From positions 186,001-250,000 of the forward strand of contig JJOH01000003.1 of assembly GCA_000696115.1 (NCBI GenBank): DNA of 64,000 nt, written 5' to 3'. This DNA is from Streptomyces olindensis (GTDB lineage Bacteria; Actinomycetota; Actinomycetes; Streptomycetales; Streptomycetaceae). A program made the translations under genes and the position numbers. Under the pieces are notes generated by a model, which had not been told where the DNA came from, ran no database searches, and saw nothing but the letters and a program-made list of their open reading frames with translations. Below, in pieces: positions 43,256 through 52,227 of the stretch. Every line of letters begins with the position of its first letter. The stretch's first letter is position 1.

Positions 43256-44992
43256 TCAGGCGGGGGTGCCGGTGACCGTGGTGCCGGTCCTGGTGACGTG
43301 GTAGGCCACCTCGGCGCCGCTCCAGAAGTGGAAGGTGAGCGTCACCCGGGAGCCGTCCTTGAGGGAGTCGAGGAACGCGGAGGTCAGCTTGATGGAGTCG
43401 GGGGTGTACGCCGTGAAGGAGGTGTCCCACTGCTGGAAGGGGGTCCAGTCGGCGGGGCCGGCGTTGCTCCCGTCGTCGTACCGGGACTCCATCGTCGCCA
43501 GCATGTCGCCCCGGAACCGAGTGGGTATCGTCAGGCCGCCGGTGTCCCCGGTGGCGTTCGACAGCACCGGCGTGTCGGACGTGATCACGTCGATGCGCCA
43601 GGGGACGCCCCGGGAGAACCTGGCCTCCAGGGTCGCGTTGACGCCGTACGCGCGGTCGCCGGCGAGGGTGGTGAGCGCGCCGGCCGTCAGCGTGAGCTGG
43701 TTGCCGGAGACGGTGTAGTCCCGGCCCTTCACGAGGGTGCGGGTGCCGTGCCGCAGGCCCTGGAAGTCGGTGCCGTTGGGGTTCAGGGTGAGCGTCCGGC
43801 TCGTGATCGCCTCCGACTTGGGGAGGAACACCAGGTCGCTGGAGGCCGTTCCCGAACGGGTCGTCCAGCTCGACCTGATCTGGGCGAACAACTCCGGATC
43901 CCGCCACTGCAGGGTGGTGCGGTTCAGGAACTGACCGGCGTCCCACAGCATGGTGGTGAGCCGGCGCTCCCGGGCGTAGTTGCCGAGGAACTCGAAGTAC
44001 TTGCGCTGCTCGCCCCGCTCGATGATGCCGGGACGGTTGTGGTCGTAGGCGAGCAGGGCGTACTCCCCGACGACGACCGGGATGCCGCGCGCGACGAAGG
44101 TGTTGTACACGCGGTCGAACTGCGCGGTGAGGTCCTGCTCGGACGTGGCGTCGAACCGGGTGTAGCCGGCGATGTTCACGCTGAACGGCCACCACCCGTA
44201 GAAGTGGATGGTCGTCGCCACCATCGGGTCGCGCAACTCGGTCAGTTCCGCGGCCAGCGCGTCGAGCCGGCCCTGTTCGGAGTTGGTGTACAGGGTGGGC
44301 AGGACGAGCAGCCGGTCCGCGTTCCGGCCGCCGGACTCCCGCACGATCCGGTGGAACGCCCTGTTGAGCTCCGCCAGCAGCCGGTAGTTCTCCTCGTCCC
44401 CCGACGTGCCGCTGAAGGTCGGCTCGTTGATGCTCTCCAGCACCAGCTTCGACGGCCGGTCGCGGAACTCCGCGGCGATCTGCGTCCAGGTCGCCTCGTA
44501 CCGGGCGAGGACGGCGTCGTGGTCGGTGGCGAGGTTGTTGACCCACATCCAGGAGTCGTGGTGCATGTTGAGCAGCACGTACAGGTCCTCGTCCAGCGCC
44601 CAGTCGACGACCTGGCGCACCTTCGCCATCCAGGCCGGGGCGATCGTGTAGCCGGGCGCGCCGCCCTGGTGGATGCCCCAGGTGACGGGCAGCCGGATGC
44701 TCTTGAAGCCCTGTGACTTCACCTTCCTCAGGAGCTCCCGGGTCACGGGCGGGTTGCCCCACGAGGTCTCGTCGGGGATGGCGTCGTAGGTGTTGCCCAT
44801 GTTCCAGCCGGGCTGCATGGCCGCCACCGCGCTGCGGGCGGCCGGGGCGCTGGGCGGGGGCGGATCGGCGGCCCGCGCGGTCGCGGGCAGCAGGGGGAGC
44901 AGGGCGATCGCCAGGAGGAGCGCTGCCAGTCTCCGTGGGGGGCGCGACGATCGGCGTCGTCGCGGAAGCAGTCGAGCCAGTCTCCTCGTCAT
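43256..44992 (-). CDS. Secreted GH5 endoglucanase with C-terminal Ig-like and CBM46-like modules
   Basis: 578 residues from ATG 44992. The signal peptide has many Arg, a Leu/Ala core and ATARAADPP. The GH5 barrel has GWNMGNTYDAIPDETSWGNP, HHDSWMW, acid/base Glu190 (ESINEPTFSG) and nucleophile Glu310 (VVVGEYALL). Residues from about 380 form an Ig-like CBM_X2 module (TDFQGLRHGTRTLVKGRDY) and a CBM46-like end (VTLTFHFWSGAEVAYHV). It cleaves beta-1,4-glucans outside the cell. Its gene is divergent from the LacI regulator of locus (c). Confidence 0.88.
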   Translation of the reverse strand: MTRRLARLLPRRRRSSRPPRRLAALLLAIALLPLLPATARAADPPPPSAPAARSAVAAMQPGWNMGNTYDAIPDETSWGNPPVTRELLRKVKSQGFKSIRLPVTWGIHQGGAPGYTIAPAWMAKVRQVVDWALDEDLYVLLNMHHDSWMWVNNLATDHDAVLARYEATWTQIAAEFRDRPSKLVLESINEPTFSGTSGDEENYRLLAELNRAFHRIVRESGGRNADRLLVLPTLYTNSEQGRLDALAAELTELRDPMVATTIHFYGWWPFSVNIAGYTRFDATSEQDLTAQFDRVYNTFVARGIPVVVGEYALLAYDHNRPGIIERGEQRKYFEFLGNYARERRLTTMLWDAGQFLNRTTLQWRDPELFAQIRSSWTTRSGTASSDLVFLPKSEAITSRTLTLNPNGTDFQGLRHGTRTLVKGRDYTVSGNQLTLTAGALTTLAGDRAYGVNATLEARFSRGVPWRIDVITSDTPVLSNATGDTGGLTIPTRFRGDMLATMESRYDDGSNAGPADWTPFQQWDTSFTAYTPDSIKLTSAFLDSLKDGSRVTLTFHFWSGAEVAYHVTRTGTTVTGTPA

Positions 44993-45103
44993 CACGTGGA
45001 CCTTCCCTGGGGAGCGACGGAGGAAAACTTTCGCAGTGCGCGGCGGAGAAATTAACATGAAGGGGTGTGCCAGGCCACAGCTGTGACGGAAGGAGATGCG
45101 AGA

Positions 45104-45214
45104 ATGGCCCGCGCCCACGCAGACACACTGTCCAAGCCGCTTTCGCGCCCGGTTCCGGTCGTGCGGCGGCTGCTCGACGACCGGGAAGGCGACCTTGGCG
45201 GACCACACAGCTGA
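45104..45214 (+). CDS. Leader peptide frame upstream of LacI
   Basis: 36 codons from ATG 45104, which has the best ribosome site of the area (GGAAGGAG, 6-7 bases upstream). The peptide is basic at first (MARAHADTLSKPLSRP), then RRLLDDREGDLGGPHS. Its TGA (45212-45214) lies just past the proposed TTG start of the LacI gene (45195), so the frames overlap by 20 bases. This suits translational coupling; it may have no function as a peptide. Confidence 0.45.
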   Translation: MARAHADTLSKPLSRPVPVVRRLLDDREGDLGGPHS

Positions 45215-46262
45215 CGGGCCGGCGGACGACGGCGGCGGGGCGGGTGACGCGTCCCGGCCGGTCACCATCGCGTACATCGCCGAGTCGGCGGGGGTCTCGG
45301 TCCCGACCGTGTCCAAGGTGATCAACGGCAAGTCGGGGGTCTCCGCGGACACGCGCGCCCGGGTCGAGGAACTGGTCAACCGCTACGGCTACCGCAAACC
45401 CGGCGCGTCCCACCGCAACAACGTGGTGGAGCTCGTCTTCCGCGAGCTGAAGGACATGTGGGCGGTGGAGATCATCCGGGGCGTCGAGCGGGTGGCCCGC
45501 CGGCATCGCGTCGGCGTCATGGTCTCCGAGTTCGGACTGCACGACACTCCCGCACCCCACTGGGACGACACCGTCTCCCGGCGCCCGAGCTGCGTGCTGT
45601 CGGTGGCCCAGCTCTCCGAGGCCGAGCGGGCGCAACTGAAGGCGAAGGGCATCCCGTTCGTCGTCTTCGACCCGACCACGGAGCTGCCGGACGACGTCCC
45701 CTTCGTCGGCGCCACGAACTGGTCCGGCGGCCGTGCCGCGACCCGGCACCTCACCGAGCTCGGGCACCGCCGCATCGCCATGATCAGCGGGCCCGAGGAC
45801 GTCCTGTGCTGCGCCGCCCGGCTGGACGGATACCGCTCCGCGATGCAGGCCGCCGGCCTGCCGGCCGATCCGGACCTCGTCGTCCACGCGCCGCTCACCC
45901 GGGAGGACGGCTGCGCCGCGGCGCGTTCCCTGCTGGCCCGGCCCGACCGGCCGACGGCGATCTTCACCGCCAACGACCTCCAGGCGCTCGGCGTCTACCA
46001 GGCGGCGCGCGAGGCCGGCCTGCGCATCCCCGACGACCTGAGCGTCGTCGGCTTCGACGACCTGCCCGTCGTCGCCTGGGTGGACCCGCCCCTGACCACC
46101 GTCCACCAGCCGCTCACCGAGATGGCCGTGGCCGCCACGGAACTGGCGCTCACCCTCGGCCGCGGGGAGGAGGCCCCCCAGGTCGGCCTGGAGCTCGCCA
46201 CCACCCTCACCGTCCGGTCCAGCACCGCTCCGCCGCCCGCCACCGACGCTCGAGGCCATTGA
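45195..46262 (+). CDS. LacI-family repressor of locus (c)
   Basis: About 355 residues from TTG 45195, chosen because GGAAGG lies 5 bases upstream; an in-frame ATG at 45096 has its ribosome site with no spacing. The N-terminal tail is Asp/Gly/Ala-rich, then helix-turn-helix VTIAYIAESAGVSVPTVSKV, hinge and effector domain (VVELVFRELKDMWAVEIIRG). Usual for cellulose and xylan regulators of actinomycetes. It lies between a GH5 and a GH43 gene, and GAAAC/GTTTC dyads are upstream of the GH43 gene. Confidence 0.87.
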   Translation: MADHTADGPADDGGGAGDASRPVTIAYIAESAGVSVPTVSKVINGKSGVSADTRARVEELVNRYGYRKPGASHRNNVVELVFRELKDMWAVEIIRGVERVARRHRVGVMVSEFGLHDTPAPHWDDTVSRRPSCVLSVAQLSEAERAQLKAKGIPFVVFDPTTELPDDVPFVGATNWSGGRAATRHLTELGHRRIAMISGPEDVLCCAARLDGYRSAMQAAGLPADPDLVVHAPLTREDGCAAARSLLARPDRPTAIFTANDLQALGVYQAAREAGLRIPDDLSVVGFDDLPVVAWVDPPLTTVHQPLTEMAVAATELALTLGRGEEAPQVGLELATTLTVRSSTAPPPATDARGH

Positions 46263-46289
46263 TTTTCCCGGGCGCCCATCGCTAGCCTC

Positions 46290-46336
46290 GTGGAAACTGT
46301 CCACGGATCGAGCGCGAAACTTTCCGCGAAAGTTTC
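46290..46336. promoter_or_regulatory. Operator region upstream of the GH43 gene
   Basis: GAAACTTTC (46316-46324) and GAAAGTTTC (46328-46336) form a perfect dyad with three bases between. A second dyad, GTGGA and TCCAC (46290-46304), lies just upstream. A related half-site, GAAAACTTTCGC, occurs at 45023-45034 in the GH5 promoter. The locus (c) LacI protein is the likely binder of both. Confidence 0.7.
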
Positions 46337-46353
46337 TCCGGCGAGAGGACCCG

Positions 46354-47898
46354 ATGAGAGTGCCGAGCACACCCGACCCGGGCGCCACCCTCAGCAACCC
46401 CGTGATCCCCGGCTTCCACCCGGATCCGAGCGTCTGCCGGGCCGGCGAGGACTACTACCTCGCGTGCTCCAGCTTCGAGTACTTCCCCGGCGTGCCGATC
46501 TTCCACAGCCGCGACCTGGTGCACTGGACCCAGATCGGCAACGTGCTCGACCGGCCGGACCAACTGCGCCTGCCCCCCGGTTCGCCCTCCTCCGGCGGGA
46601 TCTACGCCCCCACCCTGCGCTACCACGACGGCCGCTTCTGGCTGATCGTCACCAACGTGAGCGGCGACGGGAACCTGCTGGTCACGGCCACCGACCCGGC
46701 CGGGCCCTGGTCCGACCCGATCCGGCTGCCCGGGGTGCAGGGCATCGACCCCGACCTCGCCTGGGACGACGACGGGAACTGCTGGTGCACCACCGCCGGA
46801 GTCACCCAGGTGCGTCTCGACCCGCACACGGGACGGACGTTCGGTGAGCCGCGGCGCCTCTGGTCCGGCACGCCCGGCGCCAAGGCGCCGGAAGCACCGC
46901 ACCTCTACCACATCGGCGACTACTGGTACCTGCTCATCGCCGAGGGCGGCACCGAGCGGTGCCACGGCGTCTCGATCGCCCGCGGCAGCGGGCCGCAGGG
47001 CCCGTTCGAACCCTGCCCGGCCAACCCGATCCTGACCCACCGCGGCACCGACCACCCCATCCAGAACACCGGCCACGCCGACCTGGTGCAGGGCCCGGAC
47101 GGCTCCTGGTGGATGGTCCTGCTCGGAGTCCGGCCGCAGGGCGGCACCCCCGGCTGGCACGTCCTCGGCCGCGAGACCTTCCTGGCCCCGGTGACCTGGT
47201 CCGACGGCTGGCCGGTGGTCGGCGAGCTCACGCCGGACCTGCCCCGGCCCCCGTGGCCGCTCCAGGAGCCCGCGCCCGCGCCGGTCCGGGAGGACTTCGA
47301 CGACAGCGAACTGGCCCCGGCCTGGATCTCCCCCCGCTCCCGCTCCGCGGAGCACTGCACCACCAAGGAGCGGCCCGGCTCGCTCACGCTCCGCGCCCGG
47401 GGCGAGTCGCTCGACGACCCCGAGGTCACCTTCGTCGGCCGCCGCCAGCAGCATCTGTCCTTCCGCGCCCGGGTGCTGGCCGACCCGGCCGAAGGACGCG
47501 GCGGACTGGCCGTCCGCCTCGACGAGCAGCACCACTACGAGATCGAGGCGACGGCGGGTGAGGTGCGGGTCCGGGCCCGCGTCGGCTCGCTGCTCTCGTC
47601 CGTCGCGTCCCGTGCGGTCCCCGCCGGTCCGGTGGTGCTGAGGATCGAGGCGGCCGCCACCCGGCAGGTCAGCGACGCGCGCCAGGGCCCGGACACCGTC
47701 ACCCTCGGCCTGGAGGACGCGGACGGCACGTTCACCGAACTCGCCACGCTCGACGGCCGGTACCTGTCCACCGAGGTCGCGGGCGGCTTCACGGGCCGGG
47801 TCATCGGCATGTACGCCGCGACCGGGACCGTCCACTTCGACTGGTTCGACTACGAGCCGCTGGACGCCGACGCGGCCGCGTCCCCGTCGGGGAGCTGA
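46354..47898 (+). CDS. GH43 beta-xylosidase / alpha-L-arabinofuranosidase
   Basis: 514 residues, no signal peptide. Five-bladed propeller with the GH43 triad: Asp24 (GFHPDPSVCRAGEDYYLACS), Asp132 (QGIDPDLAWDDDGN) and Glu180 (KAPEAPHLY). Residues from about 315 form the beta-sandwich domain of subfamily 11-type xylosidases (REDFDDSELAPAWISPRS, QHLSFRARVL). It probably acts inside the cell on xylo- or arabino-oligosaccharides. ATG 46354 has GAGAGG upstream. It follows the LacI gene by 91 bases with its own operator. Confidence 0.9.
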   Translation: MRVPSTPDPGATLSNPVIPGFHPDPSVCRAGEDYYLACSSFEYFPGVPIFHSRDLVHWTQIGNVLDRPDQLRLPPGSPSSGGIYAPTLRYHDGRFWLIVTNVSGDGNLLVTATDPAGPWSDPIRLPGVQGIDPDLAWDDDGNCWCTTAGVTQVRLDPHTGRTFGEPRRLWSGTPGAKAPEAPHLYHIGDYWYLLIAEGGTERCHGVSIARGSGPQGPFEPCPANPILTHRGTDHPIQNTGHADLVQGPDGSWWMVLLGVRPQGGTPGWHVLGRETFLAPVTWSDGWPVVGELTPDLPRPPWPLQEPAPAPVREDFDDSELAPAWISPRSRSAEHCTTKERPGSLTLRARGESLDDPEVTFVGRRQQHLSFRARVLADPAEGRGGLAVRLDEQHHYEIEATAGEVRVRARVGSLLSSVASRAVPAGPVVLRIEAAATRQVSDARQGPDTVTLGLEDADGTFTELATLDGRYLSTEVAGGFTGRVIGMYAATGTVHFDWFDYEPLDADAAASPSGS

Positions 47899-47910
47899 CG
47901 GCCGACCCCC

Positions 47911-47939
47911 GGCATGCGGTCAGCAGCTGACCGCATGCC
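47911..47939. terminator. Terminator after the GH43 gene
   Basis: Perfect 13-base arms GGCATGCGGTCAG and complement with a three-base loop, 13 bases after the stop codon. Confidence 0.85.
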
Positions 47940-48016
47940 CTGGGACGGTGGTCGCGCATGCCGCCCGGACCCCCCGACCACGGGCCGGCCCTCGACGCGA
48001 AGGCCCAGATGCCGCC

Positions 48017-49117
48017 ATGACCGTTCTCGACACCCGGGCGCTCAACCGCGCCACCCTCGCCCGGCAGCTGCTGCTCGACCGCGCCGACCTGCCGGTGCTC
48101 GACGCCGTCGCCCACCTGTGCGGCCTCCAGGCGCAGGAACCGCAGGAGCCGTACGTCGGTCTCTGGTCCCGGCTGCGGACGTTCGACCCGGCGGCGCTGT
48201 CGGACCTGCTGACCGGGCGGCGCGTGGTGCGGACCCACCTCATGCGCCGCACCGTCCACATCGTCACCGCCGACGACGTCCTGGCCTGGCGGGCCCGCCA
48301 CCACGACATGCTGCGCACGCGGGTGCTCGGGACCTACCGCCGAGAACTCGACGGCGTCGACCTCGGAGAACTCGCGGCGGCCGGCCACGAGGTCATGGCC
48401 GACGACGAACCCCGCTCGATGTCCGACCTCGCCCGGGCCGTCTCCGACCGCTGGCCCGCCCCGGGGAACCGCCCCCTGGGCGAGATGCTGGCCGCCGCCC
48501 TCCTCTCGACGGCGCAACTGCCGCCGCGCGGGCTGTGGCGCACGACGGCGGGAGCACGCTACGCGCTGCTCTCCTCCTGGCTGGGGCGCGAGATCGACCC
48601 GCCCGCCCCGGACGGCTCCGACCCCGTGGGACAGGCGCTGGTACGGCGCTACCTGGCCGCGTTCGGACCCGCCGCCTCGGCAGACCTGCGCGCCTGGTGC
48701 GGCCTGGCCGGACTGCCGGCCGCGGTCTCCGCCCTGCGCGGCGAACTGGTCGCCTTCCGCGACGAACGCGGCCGGGAACTGCTCGACCTCCCCGACGCCC
48801 CCCGACCCGACCCCGAGACCCCCGCCCCCGTCCGCTTCCTCCCGGCGTTCGACAACGCGATCCTCGGCTACCACGACCGCGGCCGGATCATCGGCGACGC
48901 CCACCGCGGCCTCTCGGTCGCCGGTGCCCGGGTCGTCCTCGTCGACGGACGCGTCGCCGCGACCTGGACCGCCGAGGCCGGCACCGGCACCGTCCTGGTC
49001 ACGCCGCTGCGCCGCTTCTCCCGGGCCGACCGCGCCGCCGTCGAAGGAGAGGGCCGGGCGCTGGCGTCCTTCCTGTCCGACGGCGCCGGCGACCGGGTAC
49101 GCGTGGCCGCCCCCTGA
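48017..49117 (+). CDS. Winged-helix (HTH_42/AlkZ-like) protein
   Basis: 366 residues of the YcaQ/AlkZ-like superfamily. The N-terminal region has LCGLQAQEPQEPYVGLWSRL; the Q-A-Q at about residues 36-38 matches the QxQ motif that AlkZ DNA glycosylases use to remove alkylated or crosslinked bases. RTVHIVTADDVLAWR, WLGREIDPP and the final LPAFDNAILGYHDR are also family segments. So either a DNA glycosylase for bulky adducts or a related resistance protein of an antibiotic producer. ATG 48017 chosen, as upstream residues do not match. Monocistronic. Confidence 0.8.
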   Translation: MTVLDTRALNRATLARQLLLDRADLPVLDAVAHLCGLQAQEPQEPYVGLWSRLRTFDPAALSDLLTGRRVVRTHLMRRTVHIVTADDVLAWRARHHDMLRTRVLGTYRRELDGVDLGELAAAGHEVMADDEPRSMSDLARAVSDRWPAPGNRPLGEMLAAALLSTAQLPPRGLWRTTAGARYALLSSWLGREIDPPAPDGSDPVGQALVRRYLAAFGPAASADLRAWCGLAGLPAAVSALRGELVAFRDERGRELLDLPDAPRPDPETPAPVRFLPAFDNAILGYHDRGRIIGDAHRGLSVAGARVVLVDGRVAATWTAEAGTGTVLVTPLRRFSRADRAAVEGEGRALASFLSDGAGDRVRVAAP

Positions 49118-49222
49118 CGCCGGACACCAGTCACCTGCCGATACGCGATAGGCGGTCGGCCCCGCGGGTACGGACCGGTGGGCCGGCTGACGTGGAGGGA
49201 GCACACTGGAAGGGAGCTGCCG

Positions 49223-49828
49223 GTGCTCACGAGGGGGTGTCGGCCGATGAAAGCGTCAGGGCGTACGACCGTGCGGTGCTGGCGGTGGCGGCACAACGCG
49301 CTCAAGCGGCGCATCGACGTCGTCGAGGCGTGGGTCGTGCTCGCCGGCTGGGCGTTCGCCCTGCTCGGCGGGCTGCTCGCCGGCGCGATGGCGGCGGGCG
49401 CCGTCGAGCGGGCCGTGGAACGGCAGCGGGCCGAGAGCCGCAAGGTCACGGCGGTCCTCGTCGAGGACGCGCCCGGCCCGTCCCCGGCGCGCGCGGCGAG
49501 CGACCACCGGGTCTGGGGCAAGGTGCGCTGGACCGCGCCGGACGGCTCGGCCCACCGGGAGGAGGCACGGGTGCCGCCCCGGGCTCCCGCCGGGAGCACG
49601 ATCCCCGTGTGGGTGGACCGCGGCGGTGACCTCACGACCCCACCGGTCTCCCCCGGAGAGGCCTGGCTGCACACCACCGTGGGCGGCGTCCTGGCAGGAG
49701 CCCTGACGGGCGGGGCGGTACTGGGAGCCGCCTGGGTGGCCCGACTCTGTCTCGACCGGCGGCGGATGGCGCAGTGGGACGCGGAGTGGGAGCGGATCGA
49801 CACGCGGCGGGGGTGGAAGACGGGCTGA
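49223..49828 (+). CDS. Rv1733c-like membrane protein
   Basis: 201 residues from GTG 49223 (AAGGGAG six bases upstream). Two membrane segments: VVLAGWAFALLGGLLAGAMA near residue 40, and TTVGGVLAGALTGGAVLGAA near 155. Between them lies an extracytoplasmic domain with RKVTAVLVEDAP, KVRWTAPDGSAHREEARVPP and VWVDRGGDLTTPP. This pattern is common in Streptomyces and mycobacteria; the role is unknown. Confidence 0.82.
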   Translation: MLTRGCRPMKASGRTTVRCWRWRHNALKRRIDVVEAWVVLAGWAFALLGGLLAGAMAAGAVERAVERQRAESRKVTAVLVEDAPGPSPARAASDHRVWGKVRWTAPDGSAHREEARVPPRAPAGSTIPVWVDRGGDLTTPPVSPGEAWLHTTVGGVLAGALTGGAVLGAAWVARLCLDRRRMAQWDAEWERIDTRRGWKTG

Positions 49829-49854
49829 ACGCGCGGTCGTCCCGCCGCCCTCCC

Positions 49855-49917
49855 TCGATCACGGGCGGCCCACCGTGTCCTGCCTTCTCGATCACGCGCG
49901 GCCGACCGTGTCCTGCC
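49855..49917. repeat. 30-base direct repeat at the 3' end of the antiporter gene
   Basis: A 30-base unit starting TCGATCACGGGCGGCC occurs at 49855-49884 and, with two mismatches, at 49888-49917. The second copy contains the last codons and stop of the antiporter gene, and the first lies just outside. It looks like a small tandem duplication of the gene end. Confidence 0.7.
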
Positions 49918-51148
49918 CCTCGATCGTCTCGTGGTCGCCGGAAGGGACCGGCGCCGCCGACCCGGCCGCCTTGACCCGCCGCCGACGTGCGCGGCGGCCG
50001 GTCAGGCGGGTGGCCAGGGGCTCGGTCCAGCGGGCGGTCAGCGGACCGAGGAGGACCAGGATGAGGACGTACGCCGTGGCCAGCGGGCCGAGGGACGGCT
50101 CGATGCCGGCCGTGACGGCGAGCCCGGCGATGACGATGGAGAACTCGCCGCGCGCCACCAGCGTCCCGCCCGCGCGCCAGCGGCCCTTGGGCCCGATCCC
50201 GGCACGGCGCGCGGCCCAGTAGCCGGTGGCGATCTTCGTCGCGGTGGTGACGGCGGCCAGCGCGAGAGCGGGCAGCAGCACGGGCGGGATGCTGGCCGGG
50301 TCGGTGTGCAGGCCGAAGAAGACGAAGAACACCGCGGCGAACAAATCCCGCAGCGGCGCGAGCAGGCTCGACGCGCCCTCGGCGACCTCACCGGACAGGG
50401 CGATGCCGACCAGGAACGCGCCCACGGCCGCGGACACCTGCAACTGCTGGGCGACCCCGGCTACCACGAGGGTCACTCCCAGCACGACCAGCAGCAGCTT
50501 CTCCGGGTCGTCGCTGGAGACGAAGCGGGAGACGTGTCGGCCGAAGCGCACCGCGAGGACGAGCACGAGGGCCGCCACCCCGAGGGCGATGGCCAGCGTG
50601 AGCGCGCCCGCGGCGAAGCTCACCCCGGCCAGCAGGGCGGTGACGATGGGGAGGTAGACCGCCATGGAGAGGTCCTCGAGGACCAGGATGCTCAGGATGG
50701 CCGGGGTCTCGCGGTTGCCGAGCCGCCCCAGCTCGCCGAGGACCTTGGCGATGACGCCGGAGGACGACACCCAGGTGACGCCGGCCAGCACGACGGCCGC
50801 GACCGGGCCCCAGCCGAGCAGCAGGGCGAGGGCCGCGCCGGGCAGCGCGTTGAGGACGGCGTCGACGATCCCGGCGGTGTAGTGGGTCCTGAGGTTGGAG
50901 ACGAGGTCGGCGGCCGTGTACTCCAGGCCCAGCATGAGGAGCAGCAGGATGACGCCGATCTCGGCACCCACCGCCACGAAGTCCTCGCTGGCGCCCAGCG
51001 GCAGCAGCCCGCCCTCGCCGAAGGCGAGCCCGGCCAGCAGGTAGAGGGGGATCGGCGAGAACCGGAAGCGCCCGGCGAGGCGGCCGAGCAGCCCGAGCCC
51101 GAGGATGAGGCAGCCGAACTCGATCAGGAAGACCGCGGAGGAGTGCAT
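49892..51148 (-). CDS. CPA2-type cation/proton antiporter, membrane subunit
   Basis: 418 residues with about 12 membrane segments. N-terminal IEFGCLILGLGLLGRLAGRF, FSPIPLYLLAGLAFGEGG, then GVILLLLMLGLEYTAADL and SSSGVIAKVLGELGRL, as in KefB/KhtU-like Na+(K+)/H+ exchangers. The ion-site acid is in LVLEDLSMAVYLP. There is no TrkA domain in the chain; that function is on the next gene upstream, which ends 6 bases before this start. It exports K+ or Na+ against H+. Confidence 0.9.
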   Translation of the reverse strand: MHSSAVFLIEFGCLILGLGLLGRLAGRFRFSPIPLYLLAGLAFGEGGLLPLGASEDFVAVGAEIGVILLLLMLGLEYTAADLVSNLRTHYTAGIVDAVLNALPGAALALLLGWGPVAAVVLAGVTWVSSSGVIAKVLGELGRLGNRETPAILSILVLEDLSMAVYLPIVTALLAGVSFAAGALTLAIALGVAALVLVLAVRFGRHVSRFVSSDDPEKLLLVVLGVTLVVAGVAQQLQVSAAVGAFLVGIALSGEVAEGASSLLAPLRDLFAAVFFVFFGLHTDPASIPPVLLPALALAAVTTATKIATGYWAARRAGIGPKGRWRAGGTLVARGEFSIVIAGLAVTAGIEPSLGPLATAYVLILVLLGPLTARWTEPLATRLTGRRARRRRVKAAGSAAPVPSGDHETIEGQDTVGRA

Positions 51149-51154
51149 GGCGGG

Positions 51155-51640
51155 TCACTCCCGCCCGAGTATCGCGGCGGCCGCCTCCACGCCCTCGCGG
51201 GTGCCGATGACGATGAGGATGTCACCCCCGGCGAGCCGGAAGTCCGGGGCGGGGGAGGGGATCGCCTCGGCCCGGCGCAGCACCGCCACGACGGACGCGC
51301 CGGTGTCGGTGCGGAGCCGGGACTCGCCCAGCAGCCGGCCGTTCCAGTGCGAGGAGCCGGGCAGTTCGATCCGCTCGGCGACGAGCCCCAGGTCGGTGGT
51401 GGACAGCAGGTTCGGCGTGTGGTGGGCGGGCATCAGCGCGTCGATGAGGGTCGCCGCCTCCTCCGCCGTGAGACGCACCGACAGGTCGCAGGCGTCGGGG
51501 TCGTCCTCGCGGTAGGCGCTGATCGTCCGGTGTCCGTCGCGGTGGGCGACCACGGACAGGCGGCGGCTGTCCCGTGTCGTCAGGTCGTAGCGGACCCCGA
51601 TGCCCGGCAACGGTGTGCTGCTGAGGCGTGGCGCGCTCAT
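51155..51640 (-). CDS. TrkA-C-domain regulatory subunit of the antiporter (KhtT-like)
   Basis: 161 residues. The N-terminal half is a small domain (LPGIGVRYDLTTRDSRRLSV, ISAYREDDPDACDLSVRLT). The C-terminal half is a TrkA-C domain (GRLLGESRLRTDTGASVVAV, RLAGGDILIVIGTREG) that would bind a nucleotide such as c-di-AMP or sense ions. It is co-transcribed with and probably gates the antiporter. Confidence 0.88.
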   Translation of the reverse strand: MSAPRLSSTPLPGIGVRYDLTTRDSRRLSVVAHRDGHRTISAYREDDPDACDLSVRLTAEEAATLIDALMPAHHTPNLLSTTDLGLVAERIELPGSSHWNGRLLGESRLRTDTGASVVAVLRRAEAIPSPAPDFRLAGGDILIVIGTREGVEAAAAILGRE

Positions 51641-51771
51641 CTCGTCCCCCTTCGGTCGGCGTGCGCGTTCCGGTGACTCGCCTGCGGGGGGCCTCGCCCG
51701 GACGAACGCCCAGATCCGGCCTGTGCGCTCATCCTAGGCGGCCGTGCCGGACCGTACCCGTCCTGCGTGTG

Positions 51772-52227
51772 CTACCTGGACGGCTCCGGGACGGGGGATC
51801 CGGACGGGAAGGGAGTGGTCGTGGGCTGCCGCGCGGTCGCCCCCTCGACCTGCCGCACGGTGTCCGTCCCCGGCCGGTGGCCGGAGCCCGTGCCCGTGGA
51901 CAACTGGCACCAGGCCCCGAGGGCCAGGGCCACGGCGGCGGCGGTCGCGACGACACGTCCCACGCGCCGGACCTTGGCGCCGCGGTCCAGGTCCCGCCAG
52001 GCGACGCGGACCCACAGCTCCTCCGGCTGCCACAGGTCACCGACGGTGTGCGGGGGCTGCGGCCGCCGTCCCGCCGCCCTCTCCTTCGCGGAGGGTTCCC
52101 TGGGGGCCGAGGCGCGTATGGCGGACTCGCTGTCCGTCAGGAACCGCAGCCACACCTCGTCCGGGACCGGGGGAGCGCCGTCGGGCTCGTCGGGCGTTCC
52201 CCGTCCGCCCGGTCTTTCGGTGGTCAC
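51772..52227 (-). CDS. Hypothetical single-pass membrane protein
   Basis: 151 residues from GTG 52227. A cytoplasmic N-terminal part has PVPDEVWLRFLTDSESAIRA and WQPEELWVRVAWRDLDRG, followed by one membrane segment (VGRVVATAAAVALALGAWCQ) and a Ser/Thr/Pro-rich outside tail. I do not recognise a named family; similar small proteins occur in Streptomyces. It lies between the antiporter pair and the permease, all on the minus strand. Confidence 0.6.
   Translation of the reverse strand: MTTERPGGRGTPDEPDGAPPVPDEVWLRFLTDSESAIRASAPREPSAKERAAGRRPQPPHTVGDLWQPEELWVRVAWRDLDRGAKVRRVGRVVATAAAVALALGAWCQLSTGTGSGHRPGTDTVRQVEGATARQPTTTPFPSGSPVPEPSR

Noticed and set aside
42981-46397. Minus-strand open frame of 1138 codons
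   Set aside because: Arg/Pro/Gly-rich shadow of GH5, LacI and other genes; no family features.
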